NCBI RefSeq assembly: GCF_019443125.1
Contig: NZ_JAHYXK010000006.1
Coordinates: 182,880-246,879, forward strand
Length of the DNA: 64,000 nucleotides
Direction: 5' to 3'
From: Pontibacter aydingkolensis
GTDB lineage: Bacteria > Bacteroidota > Bacteroidia > Cytophagales > Hymenobacteraceae
The notes beneath the pieces are model-generated. The model was not told where the DNA came from and ran no database searches. It worked only from the letters and a program-made list of their open reading frames with translations. This document shows positions 1 through 9,255 of the stretch, in pieces; the first letter of the stretch is position 1; each line of letters opens with the position of its first letter. Position numbers and translations under genes: made by a program.

Positions 1-72
1 TAACATGGCACTAAAAGTTTAAAGGCTGCGTTGCGCTTTTATAACTGATTAAACTTTTTAGCCGAAGTTAAC

Positions 73-660
73 ATGCTTATTGCCTCCTTACTCTTGTCGC
101 TATGGGCGGGCATTATTTCGCCTGCCCTGGCCACAGCCCGTGCAACTGCGCCACTTGCAAATAATTCGCCTGCTAAAACAGCAGAAGCAAAAACTGTAGA
201 AAAATTAACCTGGTCAGACTCGCGCAGGCTTACCTGGGATGATTTTAAAGGCGCTCCTGAAACCGGGAACCCGCACCATGCATTAACTGCCGCCAACCTA
301 GCCGTTGATGCTAAATGCACCAGCAATGCGTTTTCTTATGATGTAAAATGCGTTTTCCTGCCAGAGGAGTCATGGTCTAAGAACAAAAAATCTGCCTCGC
401 TTTTAAAGCATGAGCAATTGCATTTTGACCTGACAGAAGTGCACGCACGGCAGCTACGCAAAAAGCTAAAAGAGCTGGGCAGTAGCTGCAGCAACTTAAA
501 AGGAAACCTGAGCACAACCGTTAGCACTGCTTTTAAAGATTGGAAAGCCGAGCAGGACCTTTTCGATAAATCGTGCAGCCACGGATTAAATAAGCAGGAA
601 GAAGCTGCCTGGGCAGAGAATATCAATCAACGCCTGAACGAACTGCAGGCTTACAGATAA
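73..660 (+). CDS. DUF922 family secreted Zn-dependent protease-like protein
   Basis: The 195-residue product starts with a hydrophobic signal peptide (about residues 1-20, ending near SPALA). The middle carries HEQLH at residues 113-117, followed by a glutamate at 122, which fits the zinc-site signature expected of DUF922 proteins. A WDDFKG segment at about 55-60 also fits the family. The protein is probably exported and may act as a periplasmic or secreted metallopeptidase, but its substrate is unknown. The ATG at 73 is preferred because it places the signal peptide at the extreme N-terminus. The gene converges on the FAD/Rieske gene through a shared hairpin terminator. Bases 1-72 hold no recognisable gene. 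Confidence 0.8.
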   Translation: MLIASLLLSLWAGIISPALATARATAPLANNSPAKTAEAKTVEKLTWSDSRRLTWDDFKGAPETGNPHHALTAANLAVDAKCTSNAFSYDVKCVFLPEESWSKNKKSASLLKHEQLHFDLTEVHARQLRKKLKELGSSCSNLKGNLSTTVSTAFKDWKAEQDLFDKSCSHGLNKQEEAAWAENINQRLNELQAYR

Positions 661-670
661 GGTGTAAGAA

Positions 671-710
671 CAAGAGAGCCGGCTATTGTAAAGTATAGCC
701 GGCTCTCTTG
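671..710. terminator. Bidirectional hairpin terminator between convergent genes
   Basis: Perfect 16-bp inverted repeat: 671-686 pairs with 695-710 around an 8-nt loop. It lies between the stop of the DUF922 gene and the stop of the FAD/Rieske gene, so it probably serves both. The loop region contains AAGTATA. Confidence 0.85.
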
Positions 711-742
711 TTTACTGTATCTTATACTTGTTGATAGCTAGT

Positions 743-2272
743 CTATGCCTTGTCCAGATTTTTAGATGCAGGCCCGGTAATAACTCTCCCGTATGGGTCG
801 AAGCGTGAGCCGTGACATGGGCAATCCCATGACTTCTCTACATTATTCCAGTTCACGATGCAGCCCAGATGTGTACAAACGGCCGAGCATTCGTGTCTAA
901 CGCCATCGGCATCGCAATAAACTGCCACCTTGGTAGTGCCTTTGCGCATCAGCCTTCCGGTGCCTGGCATCACCTGAGACGGATCGTCTACCTCGCCTGG
1001 GGTAACATAGTCTTTCATCTGGGCCGCCACATTCAGGTTCTCCTTTAAGAACTCGCCTGCAGATTTTAGGCTTATCCTGGCAGGGTCGTATATCTTTTCC
1101 CACTCATTTTTGCGTCCCATGATCAGGTCTGTGAGCAGCATACCGGCAATGGTGCCATGGGTCATGCCGTGGCCTGAGTCGCCGGTGGCAATGTAAACGT
1201 TATTGGCATCTCCCGGATTGCGGCCGATAAATGCTAGTCTGTCTACAGGTTCGTACACCTGCCCTGACCATCTATACTCTACTTCCTGCGCCATCGGGAA
1301 TTTAAGCCTTGCCCAACGCTCCAGGGCATAAAATCGTTTGTCCGGGTGTGCATCCTGACCAGTTTTATGGTCTTCGCCACCTATAATCAGCAAATCTGTG
1401 GATGCGCCTCTGTCTTCTGCCGGCTGTAGCCTGATGTAATGGTAAGGATCATCCATGTCCCAGAACAGGGCATCCGGAACCTCCCCCTTCGGCACAGCCA
1501 GACCAATGGCGTACGTACGATACGGCGCCTGCTTGGTGTGCATGGTAACCCAGTCGTTTACCGGCGTATTGGTAGCTACAACCAGGTGGTTTGATGCTAC
1601 AGTGTGTCCACTTTCCGCTGTTACAACTGCTACAGTTCCCGATTTAAAATCAACGGCTTTTGTATCGGTATAAACCTGTCCGCCTTTGTCGATAAACGCT
1701 TTCAGCAAACCAGCAATGTACTTCATCACATGAAAGCGCCCTTGATTTGGAAACTGAAGGCACGGCAAAGCAGTAAGCGATGCAACAGGGCACTCCTTGC
1801 GCATCACCACATCGCGCCAGCCAATCTGCTGCACGGCCTCCAGTTCCTTCATTAATTCTTCTTCCTGATCCCGGTTATTGGCAAACAGGTAACCATTTAT
1901 CTTTTTAAAATCACAGTCTATACTTTCTTCCTTAGCAATCTCCTCTATCTTATCAATCGCGCGGCCATGGCTTACACAGGCCAGGCGGGCCCCATCTTTT
2001 CCAAAAAGATTTATAAGATTAGGAAAACCGTCGTCCAGGGCGTTGGAAAGATGTGCAGTGGTACGGCCTGTTTCGCCGCCGCCAATGGTTTTGGCTTCGA
2101 GCAGCACAACGCGCTTGCCCTCTTTAGCCAAAAGGTAAGCAGTAGTGAGACCTGCTATTCCGCCTCCAACTACACACACATCACAAGTTACATTATCCTT
2201 TAATTTTTGGGTGTCTGTATACGACACACCCTTTACCCAGAAAGGTACGCTAGCTCCAGATTGGTTTTCCAT
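743..2272 (-). CDS. FAD-dependent oxidoreductase with C-terminal Rieske domain
   Basis: The 509-residue protein has an N-terminal DAO/DadA-type FAD fold with dinucleotide motif GGGIAG at about residues 36-41, followed by the acidic residue at the end of the second strand. A C-terminal Rieske [2Fe-2S] domain carries C466-x-H468 and C484-x2-H487. This FAD plus Rieske architecture is known in bacteria; the substrate is unclear and an amino-acid or amine donor is only a guess. There is no signal peptide, so it is probably cytoplasmic. A longer frame reaches 2368, but I prefer the ATG at 2272 because the extra 32 residues look unrelated to the flavin fold. Confidence 0.85.
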   Translation of the reverse strand: MENQSGASVPFWVKGVSYTDTQKLKDNVTCDVCVVGGGIAGLTTAYLLAKEGKRVVLLEAKTIGGGETGRTTAHLSNALDDGFPNLINLFGKDGARLACVSHGRAIDKIEEIAKEESIDCDFKKINGYLFANNRDQEEELMKELEAVQQIGWRDVVMRKECPVASLTALPCLQFPNQGRFHVMKYIAGLLKAFIDKGGQVYTDTKAVDFKSGTVAVVTAESGHTVASNHLVVATNTPVNDWVTMHTKQAPYRTYAIGLAVPKGEVPDALFWDMDDPYHYIRLQPAEDRGASTDLLIIGGEDHKTGQDAHPDKRFYALERWARLKFPMAQEVEYRWSGQVYEPVDRLAFIGRNPGDANNVYIATGDSGHGMTHGTIAGMLLTDLIMGRKNEWEKIYDPARISLKSAGEFLKENLNVAAQMKDYVTPGEVDDPSQVMPGTGRLMRKGTTKVAVYCDADGVRHECSAVCTHLGCIVNWNNVEKSWDCPCHGSRFDPYGRVITGPASKNLDKA

Positions 2273-2578
2273 AGTATAAAGTTTAGAACAAGACAGGCCT
2301 CTGTAAGTAAGTAGTTGCCTGTTGCATTGCATTACGGCGTGCTTTCCCTTAAGTTTCTGAACATGCATTATCCGGTCATTCGGGATACTTATTGCAGCAG
2401 AGCAGCATGACTGAAAGTGTTATACCTTCCGGCAGCCCATTTTGTCAAGCTTTTATTTTGATCTTAGTGGTTGTAGTTTTATACTTGGTTACCGGTAGGC
2501 TGCAATTATCAAATAATTTAGCTGCAGTTGCCAAGCATACCTAAACTAAACTATAATATGCATGCACCATCTGAGGCC

Positions 2579-2914
2579 ATGGAAACCATAACATGGCAAC
2601 ACTTTGAGCAAACCGATATAAGAGTAGGGACTATATTAGCAGCCGAGGATTTTCCGGAGGCAAGAAAGCCTGCATTCAAACTTACTGTAGACTTGGGGCC
2701 GTTAGGTATAAAGAAGTCCAGTGCGCAGATTACCAGGCATTATACCAAAGAGGAACTGCCAGGCATGCAGGTGCTCTGCGTCACAAATCTTGGCAAAAAG
2801 CAGATAGGCAGGTATATGTCGGAAGTACTGGTAACCGGCTTTGCCGATGAGAACGGGGATATTATACTTGCCCAGCCAGCTGGCAGGGTTCCGAACGGAA
2901 GTAAACTGATGTAG
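2579..2914 (+). CDS. csaA: CsaA-type tRNA-binding domain protein
   Basis: The 111-residue protein is a single OB-fold tRNA-binding domain. It shows the DIRVGTI motif near the N-terminus, the KLTVDLG strand and GKKQIGRYMSEVL near the middle, all typical of CsaA, the small export-related chaperone. An in-frame TTG at 2528 and an ATG at 2558 would lengthen it, but the ATG at 2579 gives the usual family length of about 110 residues. The C-terminus ends in the family-like PNGSKLM. It stands alone, convergent with the DUF4296 gene and only 11 bp away. Confidence 0.88.
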   Translation: METITWQHFEQTDIRVGTILAAEDFPEARKPAFKLTVDLGPLGIKKSSAQITRHYTKEELPGMQVLCVTNLGKKQIGRYMSEVLVTGFADENGDIILAQPAGRVPNGSKLM

Positions 2915-2925
2915 TGGAATAAAAC

Positions 2926-3306
2926 TTACTCTACAAAATCATCAAGCTTTTTCAACTCGTTGCCGGATGCTCTCATTTTGGTTTCGCGGAGACTTAGGGT
3001 ATCTACAATAATCTCGTAGAGTTCGTCCATCTGCTTCAGGTTATCCAGGTAGTACTGGTAAGTACTACGGAACTCCTGCTCTGTTACGCCGTGCTCTTCA
3101 AAGATCTCTTTCTCCCTGAAGTTAAAAGACATCAGGGCCGTATCCGGGTAAATTACCTTGGATTCTACCTGTGACTCAGCAATATGAATATCTGCCAGCA
3201 CTTGAACCATTTTATCGCGGGATAGCAGGTTATCCGGTACTTTTGTTTGTTTTTGGCCACAAGCAAACAGGCTGAAGCAAAAAAGTATGTAGAAAAGTGT
3301 TTTCAC
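2926..3306 (-). CDS. DUF4296 domain lipoprotein
   Basis: The 126-residue protein has a lipoprotein signal (hydrophobic stretch ending LFAC, lipidated Cys16). The helical body contains the DIHIAES segment at about residues 40-46, characteristic of the Bacteroidota DUF4296 family. The function is unknown; it is expected to be anchored in the envelope. It is divergent from the DUF58 operon that begins 60 bp away, so the two probably share a promoter region at 3307-3365, where I do not see a clear TAnnTTTG element. Confidence 0.85.
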   Translation of the reverse strand: MKTLFYILFCFSLFACGQKQTKVPDNLLSRDKMVQVLADIHIAESQVESKVIYPDTALMSFNFREKEIFEEHGVTEQEFRSTYQYYLDNLKQMDELYEIIVDTLSLRETKMRASGNELKKLDDFVE

Positions 3307-3365
3307 AGCTTAAATTTACGAGAATATATCATAATTTTAAAATCTAAGGCCAGGGTAATCGTTAG

Positions 3366-4247
3366 ATGAAAGAGCTTGTTCAAAAGCTACGCAAGTATGA
3401 GATACGCATTCGCAAGGCCATTACCACGCAAATGCAGGGCGACTTCCATTCTGTTTTCAAAGGATCAGGGCTGGAGTTCGACGATGTACGCTCTTACCAG
3501 TACGGCGATGATGTGCGCTCTATCGACTGGAACGTATCGGCCAAAGGGCACGGCATATTTGTAAAAACCTACCGTGAAGAGAAAGAGCAATCTGTTTTCC
3601 TGATGCTGGATGTAAGCGCCTCGCAAAGTATAGGCACCGGAAAGCAGCAGAAAATTGACGTGGGCAAAGAGATATGTGGCGTATTAGCTCTATCGGCGGC
3701 ACAGCAGCAGAGCCAGATCGGCATTATCTGCATCTCAGACCAGAAAGAGAAATACATTAAACCCGCTAAAGGCATACAGCAGGCTTACAGTATTATTAAA
3801 GCACTTAGTGAGCTAAAACCCCGGTCATCTAAAACAAACCTGGCTGCCGGAATAAGGCTTACCCTCGATATTATAAAGCGCCGCAGTATTATACTGCTTA
3901 TCTCCGACTTTATTGATGTAAACTACGAAAAGGAACTGGCCATGCTGGCAAGGCGTCACGACCTGATCGTGATACAGTTGCAGGATATAAGGGAGCAAAA
4001 AGTACCACCCATGGGTATTGTACCGGTACTGAACAAGGAAACCGGAAAGACCATCTGGCTGAACACATCCGGCGACGAATTCCGCAAGCGTTACATGAAC
4101 CAGTATCTGGAAAACCAGGACAAAGTGGTGCGTATTTGCCAGAAATACCAGGCCAATTACCTGGCCATCCAAACAAACGAAGATTATGTGCCGCAACTGG
4201 TTAACCTGTTCAGGCTACGAAACAAAACAACAAAGCGAAGTGCGTAA
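3366..4247 (+). CDS. DUF58 domain protein of a Bat-type operon
   Basis: The 293-residue protein has the DUF58 signature near the N-terminus (GSGLEFDDVRSYQYGDDVRS at about 37-56, then IDWNVSAK) followed by a VWA-like fold starting FLMLDVSAS, which keeps a MIDAS-like DxSxS. DUF58 proteins usually work with MoxR AAA ATPases and membrane VWA proteins in the Bat (aerotolerance) system. It is the first of three overlapping genes: its stop codon overlaps the GTG start of the next by 8 nt, implying translational coupling. No moxR gene is adjacent. Confidence 0.9.
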   Translation: MKELVQKLRKYEIRIRKAITTQMQGDFHSVFKGSGLEFDDVRSYQYGDDVRSIDWNVSAKGHGIFVKTYREEKEQSVFLMLDVSASQSIGTGKQQKIDVGKEICGVLALSAAQQQSQIGIICISDQKEKYIKPAKGIQQAYSIIKALSELKPRSSKTNLAAGIRLTLDIIKRRSIILLISDFIDVNYEKELAMLARRHDLIVIQLQDIREQKVPPMGIVPVLNKETGKTIWLNTSGDEFRKRYMNQYLENQDKVVRICQKYQANYLAIQTNEDYVPQLVNLFRLRNKTTKRSA

Positions 4248-5151
4248 CCTTACCTTTATAATACTTTTCTTCTTACTGCAAATTCCGGTTTTGGGGCAGC
4301 AAATAAAAAAACCGGTAGGTAGTTTTGCCCAGGACACGGCAAAGCTGGGACAATTACTGCAATACACCTTAGTGCATCAACACGCGGCCACACAAGAAGT
4401 TATACTACCCGACTCAAACTTTAACTTTACCCCTTTTGAGTTTGTTGCCAAAACATACTTCCCAACATCTACCACAGCCGGCATCAGCACCGATAGCGCT
4501 GTTTATACCTTGCGTACCTTCGAGACCTTACCTATACAGCAGCTCTCGATGCCCGTTTACATTTTGCACGAGTCAGACACCATGCGCGTATTCGCAGACG
4601 CCGATGCCGTAATTGTACAGCAATTGGTTACTGAGTTACAGGAACCTTTACTTATAAAAGACAATACAAAGCTGGCTGCCGTGGAGCAACGGTTTAACTG
4701 GCCTTTGCTGCTGGTCTATATTGTGGCGGGCCTGGTATTTGTCAGTCTTGTATGGTTTATCTTCGGGCAGGCCATTATCCGGAAGTATAAGCTTTACCGC
4801 CTCCGGAAAGATCATTTATATTTTGCTTCGCGCTACAACTCACACCTCGACAGGTTTGTTAAGTCGGGCTCCTCGCAAAGTATGGAAAAAGCTGTGTCGC
4901 TCTGGAAAAACTACCTTACCAAGCTGGAACGCAGCGCCATCAACTCATTTACTACTAAAGAGATTGTGGAATATTACCACGACGACGAGGATGTAAATAC
5001 AGCCCTGCGGACCTGCGACAAGGCTATTTATGGCAACGCCGCCGCCGAAGCAGATACCGAAACGAAACAAGCACTGAGCATGCTGCGCCGCTTTGCCAAG
5101 AGCCGGTACAAAACACAACGAGAAATGATCCGAAATGCAAAGACTGCCTGA
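4240..5151 (+). CDS. Bat-operon membrane protein of unknown family
   Basis: The 303-residue protein has an N-terminal signal peptide (hydrophobic to about residue 20), a predicted periplasmic domain, a single transmembrane helix at about residues 147-173 (WPLLLVYIVAG region), then a basic cytoplasmic helical domain. Its position between DUF58 and VWA genes matches the DUF4381/BatB-like protein of Bacteroidota Bat operons, but I cannot confirm the family. I chose the GTG at 4240 because it gives a proper signal peptide and overlaps the DUF58 stop by 8 nt. It overlaps the next gene by 17 nt. Confidence 0.75.
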   Translation: MRNLTFIILFFLLQIPVLGQQIKKPVGSFAQDTAKLGQLLQYTLVHQHAATQEVILPDSNFNFTPFEFVAKTYFPTSTTAGISTDSAVYTLRTFETLPIQQLSMPVYILHESDTMRVFADADAVIVQQLVTELQEPLLIKDNTKLAAVEQRFNWPLLLVYIVAGLVFVSLVWFIFGQAIIRKYKLYRLRKDHLYFASRYNSHLDRFVKSGSSQSMEKAVSLWKNYLTKLERSAINSFTTKEIVEYYHDDEDVNTALRTCDKAIYGNAAAEADTETKQALSMLRRFAKSRYKTQREMIRNAKTA

Positions 5152-6187
5152 TGATTTCTGGGATTGGCTAAGCCTGGAATGGTTCAGCTATAGCACCCTG
5201 CGCTCTTTTGACTGGGTGTATCCGTTTGTGCTTTATGCGCTGCCGGTTGTGTTATTGCTTTTCCTGTTAAAATGGCTTTTTTCGTTAAACGCGAAGAACA
5301 AGCTGGACATGGCGCTCTTTTCAGACAAGGTAAAGTGGCAGTGGACCAGCCTGCTCCGGCATATACCCACTATCCTGTTTATGCTTTTTATCATGTTGGT
5401 GCTGGTAGCACTGGCCCGGCCACAACGTGTTAATGAACAGATAGAGCAAACCGCAGCCGGTATAGATATTGTACTGGCCCTGGACGTATCCGGATCGATG
5501 GAGCTGACTGACATTAAGCCAAATCGCCTGACAGCCGCTAAAGAGGTCGCCCTTGATTTTATAGATGGCCGCGTGCAGGACAGAATCGGTATCGTAGTAT
5601 TTGCCGGAGACGCCTACTCGCTTGCCCCGCTTACTACAGACTATGACCTGCTGCGCGAAAGTATAAATGATATCGGGTTTAAAATGATACCCAACGACGG
5701 AACCGCCATTGGCAGCGCACTGGCCGTAGCCCTGAACCGTATGCGAGACTCTGAAGCCAAAAGTAAAGTAGTGATTCTGGTTAGTGACGGTGAAAACACT
5801 GCAGGCAGCCTGGACCCGGAACTGGCAGCGCAGATTGCATTTGCTTACGGCGTAAAACTATACACCATCGGTATAGGCAAAGACGGTATGGTGGCCTACG
5901 ATGTAGACGAAAATAGCCAGACAGTAACAGTAGAGACCAAACTGGATGAGACCAGCCTGCGACGAATAGCACAGATAGGCGAAGGCACATTTTTCAGGGC
6001 CGATTCTAAAGACGCATTGCAGGCAATTTTCCGTAACATTAACCGCCTCGAAAAAACCGAGGTAACAGAAAGGCGCTTCAGAGATACCCGTGATTATTAC
6101 CAGGTATACCTCAAATGGGCCCTACTCCTGCTTATGTGCTGGATGCTTTTAAAGAACACATTCATCACCAATGTGCTGGAAGACTGA
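5135..6187 (+). CDS. batA: BatA-like VWA domain membrane protein
   Basis: The 350-residue protein has two N-terminal transmembrane helices (about 28-50 and 75-95), a VWA domain with an intact MIDAS motif D117-x-S119-x-S121 and VSDGEN further on, and a C-terminal transmembrane helix (about 325-342). This is the BatA layout, associated with aerotolerance and envelope stress in Bacteroides. It is the last gene of the operon. The usual downstream batB, batC and batD and the upstream moxR are absent here, so this is a reduced version or the rest lies elsewhere. Confidence 0.88.
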   Translation: MQRLPDDFWDWLSLEWFSYSTLRSFDWVYPFVLYALPVVLLLFLLKWLFSLNAKNKLDMALFSDKVKWQWTSLLRHIPTILFMLFIMLVLVALARPQRVNEQIEQTAAGIDIVLALDVSGSMELTDIKPNRLTAAKEVALDFIDGRVQDRIGIVVFAGDAYSLAPLTTDYDLLRESINDIGFKMIPNDGTAIGSALAVALNRMRDSEAKSKVVILVSDGENTAGSLDPELAAQIAFAYGVKLYTIGIGKDGMVAYDVDENSQTVTVETKLDETSLRRIAQIGEGTFFRADSKDALQAIFRNINRLEKTEVTERRFRDTRDYYQVYLKWALLLLMCWMLLKNTFITNVLED

Positions 6188-6475
6188 GTTAAGGTAGAGA
6201 GGTAAAGAGTTAGAGAGTTTGGGAGTTGGAAAGTTGAAGAGCGTTTGATTCGTTATTGGTTATTGGTTGATCGTCGTGGATGTAGAGACGCAATACTTTG
6301 TGTCTTGATAGCGACGAAGCAAGAAACCTTTCTTTTGCGTCTTGCTGGCTACAAAGCTAAATACATAATTCAGTTTGCTGCGTTTATATATAACCTGAAA
6401 CTTACTGTAAACGATAACGAACACGGATAAACAATTATTCACTCATACACTCATTCACTAATTCAAAATTAAACT
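6188..6475. repeat. Repeat-filled intergenic region
   Basis: The 288 bp between batA and the YggS-type gene contain no supported gene. Three dispersed repeats lie end to end. At 6188-6240 is a purine-rich gene-tail repeat (GTTAGAGAGTTTGGGAGTTG type) also seen near 11470, 51195 and 52750. At 6282-6320 is a copy of the GTAGAGACGCAATACTTTG family. At 6434-6470 is a degenerate copy of the repeat that flanks the four-helix-bundle gene at 13.4-13.9 kb (ATTCACTCAT...CACTCATTCA...TTCAAAATT). The last ends 5 bp before the next start codon. Confidence 0.75.
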
Positions 6476-7159
6476 ATGAGCATCAAAGACAACATTTTAT
6501 ACTTTGACGAACAATTACGAAACACCCCCTGCCGCCTGGTGGCCGTAAGCAAAACACATCCCGCCGAAATTATAAAAGAAGCCTATGATGCCGGCCATCG
6601 CTTGTTTGGCGAGAATAAAGTGCAGGAACTGGTTGATAAGCGTGATCTGTTGCCACATGATATAGCCTGGCACCTGATCGGACACCTGCAAACAAACAAG
6701 GTTAAGTATATTGCCCAGTTCATCGATACCATACAATCTGTTGACAGCCTGAAACTGCTGGTTGAAATAAACAAGCGCGCTGAGTTATTTAACCGCACTT
6801 TGCCTATAAAATGCATGTTACAAATCTCTATTGCCGATGAGGAAACAAAGTATGGCATGACAATGGATGAAGCAGACGCCCTGCTGCAATCAGAAGAGTA
6901 CCGCATGATGAAGTTTACCCAGATAACCGGTGTGATGGGCATCGCCACGAACACCGATGATCAGGAAAAACTTAGAGGAGAGTTCCGGTACCTGCACAGT
7001 TGCTTTACACAGTTAAAGGAGAAGTTCTTCTTCGCTAACAATGATTTTAAGGAAATATCGATGGGTATGACCTCTGACTGGAAACTAGCCGTGGAAGAGG
7101 GCAGCACCATGATTCGGGTTGGCAGCGGAATTTTTGGCAGCAGGACCTACAACCGCTAA
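6476..7159 (+). CDS. YggS/PLPBP family PLP homeostasis protein
   Basis: The 227-residue protein is a single-domain alanine-racemase-like TIM barrel. The PLP lysine is K26 in VAVSKTHP. Other family motifs are LFGENKVQEL, WHLIGHLQTNK and, near the end, SMGMTSDW and VGSGIFGSR. Members bind PLP without catalysing a known reaction and keep vitamin B6 and amino-acid pools balanced. The ATG at 6476 follows a repeat tail directly, so its promoter must lie within or upstream of the repeats. Confidence 0.93.
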   Translation: MSIKDNILYFDEQLRNTPCRLVAVSKTHPAEIIKEAYDAGHRLFGENKVQELVDKRDLLPHDIAWHLIGHLQTNKVKYIAQFIDTIQSVDSLKLLVEINKRAELFNRTLPIKCMLQISIADEETKYGMTMDEADALLQSEEYRMMKFTQITGVMGIATNTDDQEKLRGEFRYLHSCFTQLKEKFFFANNDFKEISMGMTSDWKLAVEEGSTMIRVGSGIFGSRTYNR

Positions 7160-7227
7160 ATCTAAAGACGTAGTTAAAATTTATAGCGTAGTATATCTAT
7201 TATTGAGCGGATCGCAAGTATAAACTG

Positions 7228-8148
7228 ATGCTTAAAACTATACTTTTCCTCACGCTTTTATTTGTATGCTATGCCTGTAAATCTATAAAAACTGTATCTA
7301 TGCCCTCCCCTGCTATTACAACTGTACAGATGCCCGCTTTTGACATGGAAGGCCACAGAGGCGCGCGTGGACTGATGCCTGAAAACACCATTCCTGCTAT
7401 GATAAAGGCTATGGAACTGGGTGTAACAACCCTGGAGATGGATGCCCACATCAGTAAAGACGGCAGGGTGCTCCTCTCCCACGACCCATACTTTAATCGC
7501 AAGCACGAGCTATTGCCCGATGGCAAAAAGATACCAGCCAGCGAGGCTAAAAAGCATGTGCTCTACCAGCTGGACTACAGTGAAATAAAGCGCTATGATG
7601 TAGGGTCTAAATTCTACAAAAACTTCCCAAAGCAGCAGTTACAGCAGGCGCATAAGCCACTCCTGGCAGAGGTGATCGACACTGTACAGGCCTACATTGC
7701 CGATCATAACCTGCCACAGGTGTTCTACAACATCGAAACCAAATCCAAACCATCCGGCGACGGTAAATACCACCCTGCCCCACATGAATTTGTAGAGAGG
7801 TTGATGGCGGTTATACTTGAGAAAAAGATAGCTCCTTATGTTATCATACAATCCTTTGACGTGCGTACGCTACAGGTACTAAAACAAAAGTACCCGGAGA
7901 TTAAAACATCACTGCTTGTCGAAAATCTGCACAGCCTGGAAAAGAACCTGGAAAAGCTGGGGTTTTTGCCTAATGTTTACAGCCCCTACTACAAACTGGT
8001 AACTCCTGACCTGCTACAAAAAGCGCACAACCTGAACATGAAAGTCATACCCTGGACGGTAAATGATTTGAAAGAGATGAAACAACTGAAAGAGTTGGGT
8101 GTTGACGGTATAATTACGGATTATCCTGATCTTTTTAAGAATCTGTAA
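7228..8148 (+). CDS. Glycerophosphodiester phosphodiesterase lipoprotein
   Basis: The 306-residue protein has a lipoprotein signal (VCYAC, Cys17) and a GDPD TIM-barrel. The catalytic motif HRGARG starts at H43-R44, followed by PENT (51-54), the metal ligands in TLEMDAH, and a second histidine in LLSHDP. The C-terminus contains the usual PWTVND and GVDGIITDYPD. It hydrolyses glycerophosphodiesters from phospholipid turnover to glycerol 3-phosphate and an alcohol, probably at the periplasmic face of a membrane. It is a single gene 68 bp after the YggS-type gene. Confidence 0.93.
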   Translation: MLKTILFLTLLFVCYACKSIKTVSMPSPAITTVQMPAFDMEGHRGARGLMPENTIPAMIKAMELGVTTLEMDAHISKDGRVLLSHDPYFNRKHELLPDGKKIPASEAKKHVLYQLDYSEIKRYDVGSKFYKNFPKQQLQQAHKPLLAEVIDTVQAYIADHNLPQVFYNIETKSKPSGDGKYHPAPHEFVERLMAVILEKKIAPYVIIQSFDVRTLQVLKQKYPEIKTSLLVENLHSLEKNLEKLGFLPNVYSPYYKLVTPDLLQKAHNLNMKVIPWTVNDLKEMKQLKELGVDGIITDYPDLFKNL

Positions 8149-8265
8149 AAGAGTTTGCTAAGAATTTAGCCCTTAACACCCTGTAAATAATAAAAAGCAT
8201 ATCTTTATAGTACGCTCAAAAGTATACACCTTTGTATCTGATCAAAAAACATAAAAAAGAAAAAC

Positions 8266-8715
8266 ATGACTCAAAGTGCAGCCGATACCGAAAAAAGCTA
8301 CAAGACTTTCGTAAAAACGATAGTTGACACAAACAAAGTATGGGGCCTGGCCAAAGACGATACCTGGGCAACCTCCAGCTCTGCTGAGTTCGAAGACACT
8401 GAAGTCATTTTATTCTGGTCTGATGAAGCCGGCGCCAAAGCATGTGCCGAAGACGACTGGGCAGACTATAAACCTGAGTCTATCACTGTGGTTGAGTTTC
8501 TGGAGAACTGGTGCGTAGGCATGTACAGCGATGCCTTACTGGTTGGCGCCAACTGGTCATCAGACCTTACCGGCAAAGAAATAGAGCCGTTGGAGGTTGC
8601 GCTTGATGTGGTGCAGGAACTGAAGTCACAAGACAAAACACTTGAATTCTCGCAATACGACAGCCAGCAGGAATTCGAAGAGCAGGTAATTGAGGCCATG
8701 GAAGGCGAAGAGTAG
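8266..8715 (+). CDS. DUF2750 domain protein
   Basis: The acidic 149-residue cytoplasmic protein has no signal peptide or membrane segment. The pattern of W-G-L near residue 27, LFWSDEAGA and the long ITVVEFLENW...LLVGANW stretch matches DUF2750, a family of unknown function. It is followed after 18 bp by a DUF423 gene, so the two are probably cotranscribed. The C-terminus is a highly acidic helix ending EAMEGEE. Confidence 0.8.
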   Translation: MTQSAADTEKSYKTFVKTIVDTNKVWGLAKDDTWATSSSAEFEDTEVILFWSDEAGAKACAEDDWADYKPESITVVEFLENWCVGMYSDALLVGANWSSDLTGKEIEPLEVALDVVQELKSQDKTLEFSQYDSQQEFEEQVIEAMEGEE

Positions 8716-8733
8716 CAGGTTTTATACTTCACC

Positions 8734-9111
8734 ATGACGCAGAAAACTATACTTTTAATTGCCAGCGCGCTGGGCGGCCTGACCGTTGCTATTGGTGCAT
8801 TTGGTGCACATGCGCTTGCCAAAGTACTGGAGAGCACTGGCCGTGTACAAACATTTGAAACTGCCGTTAAATACCAGATGTACCATACGCTGGCACTGCT
8901 AGCTGTTGGCCTGCTCTTATTCAAGGTAGAACAACCTGCTTTGCAGGTGGCCGCCTGGTGCTTTTTTGGTGGTATCCTTATATTCTCAGGTTCGCTTTAC
9001 ATACTTGTTCTAACAGGCGTAACCTGGCTTGGTGCTATTACCCCTATTGGTGGAACATTTTTTATAGTTGGCTGGGGAGCACTTTTTTATGCTATCATGA
9101 AAGCGCTGTAA
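8734..9111 (+). CDS. DUF423 family small membrane protein
   Basis: The 125-residue protein has four predicted transmembrane helices. The GAFGAHAL motif at about residues 22-29 is the hallmark of DUF423 (YwdK/YgdD-like), and GAITPIGGTFFIVGW near the end fits the family too. The function is unknown. It lies 18 bp after the DUF2750 gene and ends shortly before a strong bidirectional terminator. TATACTT occurs just before its start and AAGTATA just after its stop. Confidence 0.9.
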   Translation: MTQKTILLIASALGGLTVAIGAFGAHALAKVLESTGRVQTFETAVKYQMYHTLALLAVGLLLFKVEQPALQVAAWCFFGGILIFSGSLYILVLTGVTWLGAITPIGGTFFIVGWGALFYAIMKAL

Positions 9112-9194
9112 GTATAAATCAGTACTAAGTCAGCGGACAAAGAAGTTTTTAGACTAAAGACAAAAGATTACTCAAGTATAAAGTGATAGACACA

Positions 9195-9232
9195 AAAAAG
9201 AAGGGCTGCCAAAATTGGCAGCCCTTCTTTTT
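9195..9232. terminator. Bidirectional hairpin terminator
   Basis: Perfect inverted repeat with GAAGGGCTGCCAA and TTGGCAGCCCTTC arms, AAAAAA on the left and TTTTTT on the right. It serves the convergent DUF423 and DUF1573 genes. Confidence 0.92.
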
Positions 9233-9255
9233 TATACTTTAAGTGCTATGGCAAA

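Noticed and set aside
2272..2368. Upstream extension of the FAD/Rieske gene to 2368
   Set aside because: The extra 32 residues are unrelated to the flavin fold and an ATG at 2272 lies just before the conserved region.
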